Assembly: GCA_038212215.1 (NCBI GenBank)
Contig: JBBQUT010000002.1
Coordinates: 186,001-250,000, forward strand
Origin: JALZAI01 sp038212215
GTDB taxonomy: Bacteria > Actinomycetota > Actinomycetes > Mycobacteriales > Jatrophihabitantaceae
Direction of reading: 5' to 3'
Length of the DNA stretch: 64,000 bases
In this document: positions 1 through 8,383 of the stretch, one piece after another
Layout: every line of letters starts with the position of its first letter
Position numbering within the stretch: the first letter of the stretch is position 1
Position numbers and translations under genes: made by a program
Notes under the pieces: model-generated
Database searches by the model: none
The model's input: only the letters and a program-made list of their open reading frames with translations
Told to the model about the DNA's origin: nothing

Positions 1-706
1 GATTGTCACTGAACACCGGCATGCTTTCCGGACCGCTCTGCATCGCCGTATAGATCTGCAGGTCGGTCGCGACCTTCAGGCTCGGCGCGGATTTGCCCGC
101 AGACAGAGGCGCGCCCGCGAGCGTGGCGCCGTGGCAGGAGGCGCAGTTGAGCCGGAACAGCACCCCGCCGTCCGCGATCGTGCTGGACGCGCTGCGAACC
201 GATCCGGTCGGGATGTTCGGACCGCCGCCCACCGACTGCACGTACGCGGCAAGCGCACGGGTCTGCGAGTCGTCGTAGCGAGCTGTCTTGCGGTAGGCCT
301 CCGCGCCTTGGCGGGCCAGTGGCATCCGCCCGGTGCCGACCTGGAAGTAGGTGGCCGCGGCGCCGACGCCGATAAGCGCGGGGCCGCGGTTCTGCACACC
401 TTCCAGGTTCGAGCCGTGGCAGGTGATGCAGCTGATCTCGTAGAGCTGCTTACCCATCGCCGTTTGTTGCGCAGCGGTCACCGCGTTGGCGGCGCCGGAC
501 GTGCCGGCGAATGCGGCGTATGCGCCGCCCATCGACACCAATGCGCCGAGTAGCACCCCGGTGGCGATCAGCCGACGCCGCAGGCCCGGCCGGATGCGTC
601 GCTTACCCGAGGTTGGGCCGGCGTTGTCGCCGTCGACGCCGGTGGCCGACACCGCCGGCTCGAAACCCAGCTCGGCGTCGAGTTGCGTGCCGAGGTCGTC
701 GTTCAC
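1..706 (-). CDS. qcrC: Cytochrome bc1 complex diheme cytochrome c subunit (QcrC), 3' end cut by the window
   Basis: This is the diheme cytochrome c that carries electrons from the menaquinol-oxidising bc1 complex directly to the aa3 oxidase in actinobacteria. A GTG at 706 opens a frame with a basic stretch, one membrane segment (about residues 46-67) and two haem c sites, CITCH at residues 93-97 and CASCH at 188-192, in the spacing of the QcrC family. The last ~30 residues, including the C-terminal anchor expected for the family, lie beyond base 1. ctaE lies 32 bases upstream of its start on the same strand, the usual ctaE-qcrC order. The start was chosen because the N-terminal cytoplasmic part and anchor follow it; no stronger upstream start is visible. 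Confidence 0.93.
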   Translation of the reverse strand, partial: MNDDLGTQLDAELGFEPAVSATGVDGDNAGPTSGKRRIRPGLRRRLIATGVLLGALVSMGGAYAAFAGTSGAANAVTAAQQTAMGKQLYEISCITCHGSNLEGVQNRGPALIGVGAAATYFQVGTGRMPLARQGAEAYRKTARYDDSQTRALAAYVQSVGGGPNIPTGSVRSASSTIADGGVLFRLNCASCHGATLAGAPLSAGKSAPSLKVATDLQIYTAMQSGPESMPVFSDN

Positions 707-737
707 GAACGTCCTTTCACCGGTTCGAGGGTCATCG

Positions 738-1379
738 TCATCGGATGATGTAGATGACAGCGAAAAGGCCGATCCAGACGACGTCGACGAAGTGCCAGTA
801 GTACGACACCACGATCGCCGCTGTTGCCTGCGCGGGAGTGAACTTGCCCAGAGTCGTGCGGGTGAGGAAGAGGATGAACGCGACGAGCCCACCGATCACG
901 TGCAAGCCGTGGAAACCCGTCGTGAGGTAGAACACCGAGCCGTACCCGGTGCGCGAGATGGTGTTGCCGTCCGACACCTGCATGCGGTACTCGTTCGCCT
1001 GACCGAGAACGAACAGCAGCCCCATGACAAAGGTCAACGTGAACCAGCGCCGCAGTTTGAAGACATCGCCCTTCTCAGCGGCGAATACGCCCCACTGGCA
1101 GGTGAAGCTGGAGGCGACCAGGATGATCGTGAACGGCGTCGCGTAGCCGAGGCTCAGCTTGATGTCCTCGCCGGCGTGGGCGAGCCCGTCGCGAGGAAGC
1201 AGCATCGGCCAGTCGCCGGGATGCACCGAGCGCATCGTGAAGTACATCGCGAAGAGGCCGGCGAAGAACATCAGCTCGCTCGAGAGCCACACGATGGTTC
1301 CAACGCTGACGATGTTCGGGCGCGTCAGCGAATGCACCCTGCTTGACTCGAAGGTCGGTGCCGCGGCAGTCGAGGTCAC
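738..1379 (-). CDS. ctaE: Cytochrome c oxidase subunit III
   Basis: Subunit III of the aa3-type cytochrome c oxidase, an integral membrane protein that supports the catalytic subunit. The 213-residue product has the family features: an N-terminal stretch SLTRPNIVSVGTIVWLSSEL, then FFAGLFAMYF, a conserved glutamate-rich helix and the closing HFVDVVWIGLF. Five or so membrane helices are visible. A GTG at 1379 matches the usual N terminus; the open frame extends further upstream but encodes low-complexity basic sequence that does not belong to the family. It sits just upstream of qcrC on the same strand and is divergent from the receiver-like gene at 1504. Confidence 0.95.
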   Translation of the reverse strand: MTSTAAAPTFESSRVHSLTRPNIVSVGTIVWLSSELMFFAGLFAMYFTMRSVHPGDWPMLLPRDGLAHAGEDIKLSLGYATPFTIILVASSFTCQWGVFAAEKGDVFKLRRWFTLTFVMGLLFVLGQANEYRMQVSDGNTISRTGYGSVFYLTTGFHGLHVIGGLVAFILFLTRTTLGKFTPAQATAAIVVSYYWHFVDVVWIGLFAVIYIIR

Positions 1380-1503
1380 TAGGGAATTATGTCCTGCCAC
1401 ACCAGCAGGATCGCGCCGGGGTAGGGGCTCGCGTGTGATCGTGTCGCAGCGCCGGAGTGGCACCGGATCGGACGTCGAGCAGAGCGCGGATACGATCGCT
1501 GCC

Positions 1504-1923
1504 ATGAGCGACAGTGCGCCGGGCGTGACGGTGCTCGTTTACAGCAATTCCGCCGAACTGCGGGCTCGCGTGCGCACCGCTGTCGGGCGCCGACCGGCTC
1601 CGGACACCGGGCGGATCGAGTGGGTGGAATGCGCGACGAACGCCGAAGTCATCGCCCAGCTCGACGAGGGCGGCCTGGACGTGGTGATCGTCGACGGCGA
1701 AGCGCAGCCGACCGGCGGCATGGGCCTGGCTCGCCAGTTCAAGTACGAGATCGACGACTGCCCGCCCATCGTGGTGCTGATCGCGCGTCCGCAGGACGGC
1801 TGGCTGGCGAGCTGGTCGCTGGCGGACGCGGTGATCCACATGCCGCTCGATCCGATCGAGGCCGCCCACGTCGTCGCCGCGCAGATCCGGGGGCGCCACA
1901 GCGGCGTCCCTGTCGTCAGGTGA
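1504..1923 (+). CDS. Response-regulator receiver-like protein, no output domain
   Basis: A 139-residue protein with an alternating beta/alpha pattern like a CheY receiver: VTVLVYSNS at the first strand, VVIVDGE at the position of the phospho-acceptor strand (residues about 58-64), then a region PPIVVLIARPQDGW. No DNA-binding or other output domain follows. The acidic pair normally found after the first strand is replaced by Ser-Asn, so ordinary phosphorylation is uncertain. It overlaps trpD by four bases (GTGA), implying co-translation. Similar stand-alone proteins sit beside trpD in other actinobacteria; its role is not known. Confidence 0.7.
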   Translation: MSDSAPGVTVLVYSNSAELRARVRTAVGRRPAPDTGRIEWVECATNAEVIAQLDEGGLDVVIVDGEAQPTGGMGLARQFKYEIDDCPPIVVLIARPQDGWLASWSLADAVIHMPLDPIEAAHVVAAQIRGRHSGVPVVR

Positions 1924-3053
1924 CGGCACCGGGCGCGCTCAGCTGGCCGGCGGTCCTCAGCACGCTGATGCGCGGTGAGGATCTTCTCGCGTCCGACACG
2001 GCGTGGGCGATGGATGAGATCATGTCCGGCGACGCCACTGCGGCTCAGCTGGCCGCGTTCGCCGTCCTGTTGCGAGCGAAGGGTGAGACCGCCGCCGAGT
2101 TGGGCGGGCTGGTGCGAAGCATGCTCGAACATGCGACGCCGCTCACAGTCACGGGGCCTGCGGTCGATGTGGTCGGCACCGGCGCCGATCGTGCGCACAC
2201 GGTCAACATCTCGACGATGGCGGCTCTGGTGGTGGCCGGCTCGGGGCGTCGCGTGGTCAAGCACGGAAACCGGGCCGCTTCCTCGTCCTGCGGTGCTGCC
2301 GACGTGCTGGAGCAGCTTGGTGTGGCGATCGACCTGACTGCCGACGGGGTCGCCGCCAGCGTTGCCGAGATCGGGATCGGATTCTGCTTCGCCCCGGTCT
2401 TTCATCCGGGGATGCGCTATGCCGGTGTGCCTCGTCGCGAGCTCGGCGTGCCCACCCCGTTCAACTTCCTCGGGCCGTTGACCAACCCGGCTCGGGTGAG
2501 CGCCGCGGCGATCGGGTGCGCCGACCGGCGGATGGCGCCGGTCATGGCCCAGGTCCTCGCCGACCGCGGGGACTGCGCATTGGTGTTTCGCGGCGACGAC
2601 GGGCTGGACGAGCTAACGACGACGACGACGTCCAGTGTGTGGGCCGTCCAGGGCGGGACGGTGCACGAGACGAGCCTCGATCCGCGCGCGTTCGGGATCG
2701 ACGCGGTGCCACCACAAGCGCTACGCGGTGGCGACCCGGTCTTCAACGCCGGGGTGCTGCGCGACGTGCTCGCCGGCGGCGGCGGGGCGGTGCGTGACGC
2801 GGTGCTGCTCAATGCCGCCGCTGCGATAGCAGCCTTCGACGGCTTCGCTGCGATAGCAGCCTTCGACGGGGCCGCTGCGATAGCGGCCTTCGACGGGGCC
2901 GCTGCGATAGCGGCCTCCGGCAGAGGCGACGGGCGGGGTGCCCTCACGGAATCGCTGGCTGCGGGACTGCTGGTCGCGGCGGAGTCGATCGACAGCGGAG
3001 CGGCCGGATCGGTGCTCGAGCGCTGGATTGCGGCCGGACGGGGGCCGCGCTGA
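1920..3053 (+). CDS. trpD: Anthranilate phosphoribosyltransferase
   Basis: Second step of tryptophan synthesis: transfer of phosphoribose from PRPP to anthranilate, in the cytoplasm. The 377-residue product has the PRPP-binding loop GTGADRAHTVNIST (about residues 82-95), KHGNRAASSSCGAADVLE, and NFLGPLTNPA, all diagnostic of TrpD. The GTG at 1920 overlaps the stop of the preceding gene. Oddly, the C-terminal domain contains a run of four 9-residue repeats (AAIAAFDGx) encoded by a 27-bp tandem repeat (2820-2916), where family members have a single short AAAA-type helix. The frame stays open and the family sequence resumes (ESLAAGLLVAAESIDSG), so the enzyme may be intact with an enlarged loop. 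No other trp gene is nearby, as is common for this trpD in actinobacteria. Confidence 0.95.
   Translation: MTAPGALSWPAVLSTLMRGEDLLASDTAWAMDEIMSGDATAAQLAAFAVLLRAKGETAAELGGLVRSMLEHATPLTVTGPAVDVVGTGADRAHTVNISTMAALVVAGSGRRVVKHGNRAASSSCGAADVLEQLGVAIDLTADGVAASVAEIGIGFCFAPVFHPGMRYAGVPRRELGVPTPFNFLGPLTNPARVSAAAIGCADRRMAPVMAQVLADRGDCALVFRGDDGLDELTTTTTSSVWAVQGGTVHETSLDPRAFGIDAVPPQALRGGDPVFNAGVLRDVLAGGGGAVRDAVLLNAAAAIAAFDGFAAIAAFDGAAAIAAFDGAAAIAASGRGDGRGALTESLAAGLLVAAESIDSGAAGSVLERWIAAGRGPR
2820..2916 (+). repeat. In-frame 27-bp tandem repeat inside trpD
   Basis: Three full units and one partial unit start at 2820, 2847, 2874 and 2901. Each begins GCTGCGATAGC(A/G)GCC and encodes AAIAAFDGF or AAIAAFDGA. 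Units two and three differ by one base across 27. The near identity at synonymous sites points to recent slippage expansion rather than selection on protein sequence. Confidence 0.95.
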
Positions 3054-3073
3054 GCGCGCGCGATACTGGGCCG

Positions 3074-4213
3074 GTGCGCGTCGCTTCGCTAACTCGTCCG
3101 CCCGCTCTGGCGGTGGTCGCCTGGACGGTGGCCGCCCTCGTTCTCACCGCGCTGGCGGCGTCGGTATGGCGCTACCTATCGGCTTCCGGGATGTCGGGCA
3201 TGCACGCGCACGGATCGGCTGAGGCGCTTGCCCGGGCCGGCGGCGATCCGCTCGGGCCGCTGCTCGGCGCGACGCTACTGACGTCCTGGCAACTCGACGC
3301 GGTTGCCGTGGCATTGCTCGTACTGAGCGCCGCCGTGTACCTGACCGGCGTCGCCATGGTGCCGCTTCGCTCGCCTGGCACCCGCTGGCCGCTCGCGCGC
3401 ACCGTGGCCTACCTGAGCGGACTGGCAGTCTGCGCGTACGCGACATGCGGCGCGATCGGTGTTTATGACCAGGTGCTGTTCACTGCGCACATGGCCGGGC
3501 ACCTGGCGCTGGTGATGCTCGCGCCGGCGCTGCTCGTGGCAGGCCACCCGCTGTCGTTGTTGCTTGCGGCATCGCCCTCGGGGCGGCGCGAACGGATTGC
3601 CCGCCTTGCCACCGGACGCGTGTTCGGGCTGCTGACCGCGCCGCCCGTCGCGCTCGCAACCTATGCGGTGGTGATTGTGGGCAGCCATCTCACGGGTCTG
3701 ATGGACATCGTCATGCGCCACACGTGGGCGGGGCAGGTCGAGCACCTCATCTACCTGTTGGCGGGTGTGCAGTTCTTCTGTCTCGTCGTCGGTGACGAGC
3801 CGATCCGGTGGCGGCTGGGTGCGCCGGCGCGCTTCGTGCTGCTCGCTGTCGCGATGGCCGTGGACACGTTCACCGGCGTCGTGCTGCTGCAGGGCACGCA
3901 CGCGGTGGCGATGCTGCGCGATCCTGACCTGGCCGTCGACCCGCTCTCGGACACCCGCACCGGCGGCGCGATCATGTGGTTCGCCGGCGACGCGATCATG
4001 GCGGCGGTGATGATCGTGCTGGTGGTCGGCTGGTTACGCCTGACCGATAGCGGGCGGGCCGAGCGGGCTGGCTGGCTGGAGCAGGCGCGCGTAGCGACGT
4101 TCAGCGAGCGCACGTCATCCCCCGACGCTGACGTCCAGGCTTTCGATGAGGACGAGGGCGCCCGCGAATCGTACAACAAGTGGCTGGCCGACCTTGATCG
4201 CAAGCGGTATTGA
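3074..4213 (+). CDS. CtaG-type cytochrome c oxidase assembly / membrane protein
   Basis: A 379-residue polytopic membrane protein of the caa3_CtaG family, which is linked to assembly and copper loading of haem-copper oxidases in Gram-positive bacteria. Family signatures are AHMAGHLALVMLAPALLVAG (about residues 137-156) and HTWAGQVEHLIYLLAGVQFF (about 217-236), with histidines in membrane helices, plus MWFAGDAIMAAVMIVLV near the end. About eight or nine helices are visible, followed by a charged cytoplasmic tail. The start is GTG at 3074, 20 bases after trpD. Its position near ctaE and qcrC fits an oxidase-related job. Confidence 0.85.
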   Translation: MRVASLTRPPALAVVAWTVAALVLTALAASVWRYLSASGMSGMHAHGSAEALARAGGDPLGPLLGATLLTSWQLDAVAVALLVLSAAVYLTGVAMVPLRSPGTRWPLARTVAYLSGLAVCAYATCGAIGVYDQVLFTAHMAGHLALVMLAPALLVAGHPLSLLLAASPSGRRERIARLATGRVFGLLTAPPVALATYAVVIVGSHLTGLMDIVMRHTWAGQVEHLIYLLAGVQFFCLVVGDEPIRWRLGAPARFVLLAVAMAVDTFTGVVLLQGTHAVAMLRDPDLAVDPLSDTRTGGAIMWFAGDAIMAAVMIVLVVGWLRLTDSGRAERAGWLEQARVATFSERTSSPDADVQAFDEDEGARESYNKWLADLDRKRY

Positions 4214-4234
4214 CGGTGGGCCCGCTGGTGTGAC

Positions 4235-4516
4235 CTATCCGTCCAAGCCGATGGAGAAGGTCTGTTCGAGGTCGTGGCGCGAGTAGGCGCGAAACGCGAT
4301 GTGCGTATCGGTATGCACCACGCCACTGACCTTGGAAAGGCGACCGGCGATGACCTCAGCGATCTGGTCGAACTCGCGGACCCGAACGATCGCGATCAGG
4401 TCGACGTCACCGGCCACCGAATACACCTCGCTGACGCCATCGACGCCGGCGATCTCGTCCGCCACCTCGGGAATTTTGTCCGACTCGACGGAGACCATGA
4501 CGATCGCTGTGATCAC
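4235..4516 (-). CDS. Lrp/AsnC ligand-binding (RAM) domain protein, no DNA-binding domain
   Basis: A 93-residue protein with only the effector-binding alpha/beta domain of Lrp/AsnC regulators: TAIVMVSVESDKIPEVADEI, then VYSVAGDVDLIAIVRVREFD and a closing TDTHIAFRAYS. No helix-turn-helix precedes it. The GTG at 4516 fits the family start; upstream codons encode unrelated sequence. Such stand-alone domains are conserved next to trpD/ctaE in actinobacteria and probably form oligomers that sense an amino acid or partner a full regulator. It converges with the CtaG-type gene, whose stop lies 22 bases away. Confidence 0.85.
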   Translation of the reverse strand: MITAIVMVSVESDKIPEVADEIAGVDGVSEVYSVAGDVDLIAIVRVREFDQIAEVIAGRLSKVSGVVHTDTHIAFRAYSRHDLEQTFSIGLDG

Positions 4517-4565
4517 GCGTCCATCGTAGGGCGGTGTGCCGAAGCGGGAGACGTAGGGTTGACCC

Positions 4566-5015
4566 GTGCTCGGAAGGAAACGCCCAAATGTAGCGAACGA
4601 CCTGATGTCCAGCGAACCGCGCTGGGTCAGCGAGCGCATCGAGCAGGCGGGTCAGACCTTGGTCTGCTGGATCCGCACCGACTCAGCGGTTGACGCCGCT
4701 CGCGCCTCGCTTCACACGTTGCTATGGGTCACCCTCCCCTTCCTGGACACGGCCCGCTCCGGCCAGCCCACGGCGAGCGAGGTGACCAGCCTCGCCGACG
4801 TCGAGCTGCAGTTGCAACGTGTGATCGGCGATCGGGGCATGCTTGTCGCAAGTGTGAGCGGCTCGGATGTGCGCGAGTACCTCGTCTACGCCCAAGACAG
4901 CACATGGGTGGACGATCTCAGGCACGGGCTGGCCGAATCCATCGCGCCGCACAGCGTCGATGTGATGGTGCAGGAGGATCCAGACTGGGCCGGGTACCGC
5001 AAATACGGCGGCTGA
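4566..5015 (+). CDS. DUF695 domain protein
   Basis: A 149-residue cytoplasmic protein whose C-terminal half (REYLVYAQDSTWVDDLRHGL, then VQEDPDWAGYRKY) matches the pattern of DUF695, a family with no established function. The N-terminal half carries a WIRTDSAVDAAR segment and a strand TLLWVTLPF. The GTG at 4566 is the first start in the frame and lies 49 bases from the divergent Lrp-like gene. It converges with the exonuclease gene that ends at 5038. No catalytic residues can be assigned. Confidence 0.75.
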   Translation: MLGRKRPNVANDLMSSEPRWVSERIEQAGQTLVCWIRTDSAVDAARASLHTLLWVTLPFLDTARSGQPTASEVTSLADVELQLQRVIGDRGMLVASVSGSDVREYLVYAQDSTWVDDLRHGLAESIAPHSVDVMVQEDPDWAGYRKYGG

Positions 5016-5037
5016 CCCGCGCACGGCGACTTGAGCG

Positions 5038-6792
5038 TCACGCGCTGGCGCGCGCCGGGCGCGACAGCATCGGCAATGAACGGCGCGGCGTGAACGGTGC
5101 AGCGGCCCGGCGCGCGGCGTCGGCGGCCAGCCAGGACACCATCCCGCCCGCTCCGTAGGCCGGCATCACCCACGGCGTGCTGGCATGCACCAGCCGGGTG
5201 CCGGGTTCTTCCAGCCAGCGCAGGATGCATTCACTTTCCTCAGCAAGGACAGGTTGCTCCGCCTCGACGACATCGGCGGTGGCGAGCAAGGCCTCGATCA
5301 CCAGGTAGGGCGCGATACCGCGGGGCGCCACGCCGGCGGCGGCAAGCCGGCCGCGGCGGATCACCGAAATCTCCCAGCCGTGCGCACCGTCCGGACGGGC
5401 TGCGACGAGGTCCTCGATCGCGGACAGCGACCGCAACCGCTGCATACGTGCGCATGCCCGCACCACGGTCGCGATCCGGTCACGGACGACGGCGGCCTGC
5501 TCGAAGCGCTGCGCCTCGGACAGAACGGCGAGCTTTCGGGTGAGCGGGTCGATCAGCGGACGTACGTCGCCCGCCCACGCCGCGGCTACCAACTTGACCA
5601 GCGCCTGGTATTGCTGCGGATTCGAACCGCCCTCACACGGCGCCGAGCACCGTCCGATCCCGGCGAGAGCACATGCGGCCCGCACCGCGCGGCGCAGCGA
5701 CAGCCGATCGCTGCACTGCCGCAGCGGGACCGCGTCGTGGATCGAGTCGCGAACGGCTTCCGCCTGGCGTTGTGAGCGCAGCGGCCCGAGATAGGACGAG
5801 CCGTCCGCGGGCACGGCCCGAACGATCGACAGGCGGGGAAAGGCCTCGGTAGTCAGTTTGAGCCACACGGATCGTTCCGGATACTTCGAGCGTCGGTTGT
5901 ATCGCGGCTTGTGGGCCGCGATCAGTCGTAGCTCGCGCACCTGCGCCTCGAGCGAGTGGGCGCACGGGAGCGGGTCGACGCGATCGGTCAGCGCAACCAT
6001 CTCGCCCATCCGGGTGCGGGGTTCGCTGGCGACGAAGTACTGGCGCACTCGCGCCCGAAGATTTCGGCTCGTGCCGACGTAGAGCGGGACACCATTTTCG
6101 TCGCGGAACACGTACACGCCCGGGCCGGTCGGCAGCCCGTCTGCGAGGTAGCGCTTGCGTCGTACCGCCGGTGCGACCTGGGCGGTGAAGGAGCGCAGCT
6201 CGGGTAGCGACTGCACGCCGATATTGCCCAGCCGGGCAATCAAGCCATGCAACACGTCGACGGTGGCTCGCGCGTCATAGAGGGCGCGATGGTTGGGCGT
6301 CGTGGTCGTAGCGAAGAAATGAGCCAGCGAGGCCAGCTTGCAGTTGGGCACCTCGTCTCGGGTGAGCACCCGCCGTGCAAGCACCGCGGTGTCGACGACT
6401 GCGAACGACGGCCACGGAATCTGCTGCTGCAGGGCCGCCGAGCGCAGAAACCCGACGTCGAAGGGCGCGTTGTGCGCAACAAGCACAGTGCCCCGGGCGA
6501 ACTCGAGAAACGCGGGCAACGCGGCGGTGATGGACGGTGCCGTCGAAACCATTGCGTCAGTGATCCCAGTGAGGACACTCACGAACGGGGTGATCGGCTG
6601 GCCCGGGTGCACCAGTGTCTGGAACTCACCGAGCACTTCACCGCCGCAGACCTGAACCGCACCGATTTCGGTGATCGAATCGGTGCCGGCGGATCCGCCC
6701 GTCGTCTCGAGGTCGACGACCGTGAACGTGGTCGACCGCAACGGCTCGTCCAGCTCGTCGAAGCTGGACTGCACGAACGCGGGTGTCGCCAT
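5038..6792 (-). CDS. DEDD 3'-5' exonuclease fused to GIY-YIG / UvrC-like region
   Basis: A 584-residue fusion resembling mycobacterial Rv2191. Residues about 20-185 are a DnaQ-type exonuclease with VVDLETTGG (Exo I), HNAPFDVGFL (Exo II) and HRALYDARATVDVL (Exo III). Residues about 210-290 are a GIY-YIG nuclease domain (GPGVYVFRDENGVPLYVGTS), as in UvrC. The rest follows the UvrC N-terminal half, including an iron-sulphur-type cysteine patch (CALAGIGRCSAPCEGG), but the UvrC C-terminal nuclease and HhH domains are absent. A role in DNA repair or processing is likely; the substrate is not established. The ATG at 6792 begins the family N terminus. The position next to ctaE/trpD is conserved with Mycobacterium. 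Confidence 0.9.
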   Translation of the reverse strand: MATPAFVQSSFDELDEPLRSTTFTVVDLETTGGSAGTDSITEIGAVQVCGGEVLGEFQTLVHPGQPITPFVSVLTGITDAMVSTAPSITAALPAFLEFARGTVLVAHNAPFDVGFLRSAALQQQIPWPSFAVVDTAVLARRVLTRDEVPNCKLASLAHFFATTTTPNHRALYDARATVDVLHGLIARLGNIGVQSLPELRSFTAQVAPAVRRKRYLADGLPTGPGVYVFRDENGVPLYVGTSRNLRARVRQYFVASEPRTRMGEMVALTDRVDPLPCAHSLEAQVRELRLIAAHKPRYNRRSKYPERSVWLKLTTEAFPRLSIVRAVPADGSSYLGPLRSQRQAEAVRDSIHDAVPLRQCSDRLSLRRAVRAACALAGIGRCSAPCEGGSNPQQYQALVKLVAAAWAGDVRPLIDPLTRKLAVLSEAQRFEQAAVVRDRIATVVRACARMQRLRSLSAIEDLVAARPDGAHGWEISVIRRGRLAAAGVAPRGIAPYLVIEALLATADVVEAEQPVLAEESECILRWLEEPGTRLVHASTPWVMPAYGAGGMVSWLAADAARRAAAPFTPRRSLPMLSRPARASA

Positions 6793-6966
6793 GTCGCTGA
6801 CGCTAGGTCGGGGGTACGACGAAATCGCGCAGGGCACGCGGACGGGGAGGCGATACGGATGTGGGTAGCCGCTCGTCGCGGTCGAGCGGGTGCGTATGAG
6901 CCCCCTGCGTCCCGCGGTGCGACGACCGGCGCGGCACCGGATCGGTCCGGTGACCTGACGAGCCGC

Positions 6967-8042
6967 TTATCGGTGTCGGGTGTTGAGGCGTGGGGTGCGT
7001 GACGGGTCGATCCATGCTGGTGGCACCCAGTGGGGTCGGCCGTTGGTCATGATGCAGTGCCAGTCGTGTTGTTCGAAGTGGCGGTGGTGGTGTCCGCAGA
7101 GCAGGGTGCCGTCATCGACGCTGGTGCGGGCGCTGTGGCGGTGCTCGGTGATGTGGTGGGTTTGGCACCAGGCTGGTGGGGCGTCGCAGCCGGGAAAGCT
7201 GCAGCCGAGGTCTCGGGCGATGAGGGCGACGCGTTGTTGTTCGGTGAAGATGCGTTGGGTGCTGGAGTAGGCGGTGATCCCTTTCGTTTTCGAGAAGAGC
7301 ACGGCGATGATGCGGGTGTCGCCGCCGGCCCAGCGTTTCGCGAGGTGGGCGGGGACGAGGTAGCGGTGCCCGGTGCGCGCCACTCCGGGCCGGGTCGCTG
7401 TGCCGGTGGTGGGGGACGGGTCGTGCGGGCTCGGGAACGGAGCGGTGTCGCGGGTGACGCCGCTGCTGCCGAACCCGGCGTTGGCGCTGCTGGTGCTGCT
7501 GGTGGTGGTGTAGGTGTCGGCGTCCATGGTGAGCAGGATCGTGGTGCTGATGCCGCCGGCGTTGGGTAGCTGCTCGGCGCGTTCCACCATTGTGAGGATG
7601 TCGAGCAGCGCGTCGTGGCGACGCTGCCCGGCGGTGCGGGTATCGCGCCCGCTCTCGTCACGGTCGGTGTCGGCGGTGTCGGTGTGACTGGTGCTGACGG
7701 CAGCATCACCGCCGCCGCCCGCACCCGGACATGCGCCTCACCGGGACTGATGCGTAACAGCTGGCTCGCGAACGCCGCCGTGGAGCGGGCACCGTGCCGG
7801 TACGGCAGCGAGCGGCACTCGACCTGGGTGATGATCGCGTGCTCACCCGAGGCCAACCGGCGCCGCAGCCGCTCCCGTTCACGCCAGTCGGTCAGCACCT
7901 CCTCATCACTGCACGGATCCATCGCTAAACCGTCCAGGTCATCCAGCGCGGCGTGCAACCGGGCATACGCGGCGGCCCGCGCCGCCCCGGCAGTCGACTC
8001 GAACACACTGGGAGCGAGCGAGTCCACCACCGTCCCGTCCAT
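6967..8042 (-). pseudogene. Decayed DUF222/HNH endonuclease gene (13E12-like), copy 1
   Basis: The ATG at 8042 starts a clear DUF222 N terminus (RLHAALDDLDGLAMDPCSDE, then HAIITQVECRSLPY). After RVRAAA (about base 7710) this frame turns to nonsense, while another frame carries TAGQRRHDALLDIL, a membrane-free linker, and a complete HNH motif (CSFPGCDAPPAWCQTHH, LCGHHHRHF) ending at a TAA at 6967. About 100 or more residues of the DUF222 middle are missing at the junction, so the lesion is a deletion plus frameshift, not one base. The start, promoter and 146-bp leader match copy 2 at 38.5 kb. In Mycobacterium this family forms the dispersed REP13E12 repeats. Confidence 0.85.
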
Positions 8043-8188
8043 GTATTCGATTCTACCGCACCGACATCGTCGCTACAAGACCAATCCCGAGCAATATCAG
8101 TGCTCTTGTGTAGAACCCGGCTAAGGTCGACACGAAGCAGCGACCCGCCAACGACAATCTTACGAGGACCAACCGACAACTCTGCCGA
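8043..8188 (-). promoter_or_regulatory. Conserved 146-bp leader and promoter of DUF222/HNH copy 1
   Basis: This stretch is nearly identical, about four mismatches, to the region before copy 2 (38497-38641). On the minus strand it contains TTGTAG (8073-8078), a 17-base spacer and TAGAAT (8050-8055), seven bases before the ATG, so transcription would give an almost leaderless message. The same spacing occurs in copy 2. Homology between the copies ends near 8188. Confidence 0.7.
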
Positions 8189-8383
8189 CGCCGGACGCGC
8201 AGTCGCGTGCGCCCCCGTGAGCTCGTCAATGGCCAAGACGAGGACGGCGTTCGCGGCGGCGTGGTTGGCCGCGCGCACGACCACACGCGCCTCGACTTCG
8301 CCGCCGCGTCGTCGGCTTCGATGATCGATCGAGCCCGACCTAGCAGGCCTCGTGATCATGACGGACCGGAGCGAGAATGCTGC
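8189..8383. other. Intergenic, no gene seen
   Basis: Between the DUF222 leader and the glycosyltransferase stop at 8384. No frame with coding character, RNA gene or strong hairpin was seen. Confidence 0.5.

Noticed and set aside
486..1346. Long plus-strand open frame opposite qcrC and ctaE
   Set aside because: It is the antisense shadow of a clear ctaE gene, a common effect of high GC content; its translation is low-complexity and matches nothing.
2820..2916. Tandem repeat in trpD as a CRISPR array
   Set aside because: Units are directly adjacent without unique spacers, 27 bp long and in frame with the gene.
6967..8188. DUF222/HNH copy as a phage attachment site, as REP13E12 is in mycobacteria
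   Set aside because: No integrase, excisionase or prophage gene occurs in the window, so integration cannot be supported.
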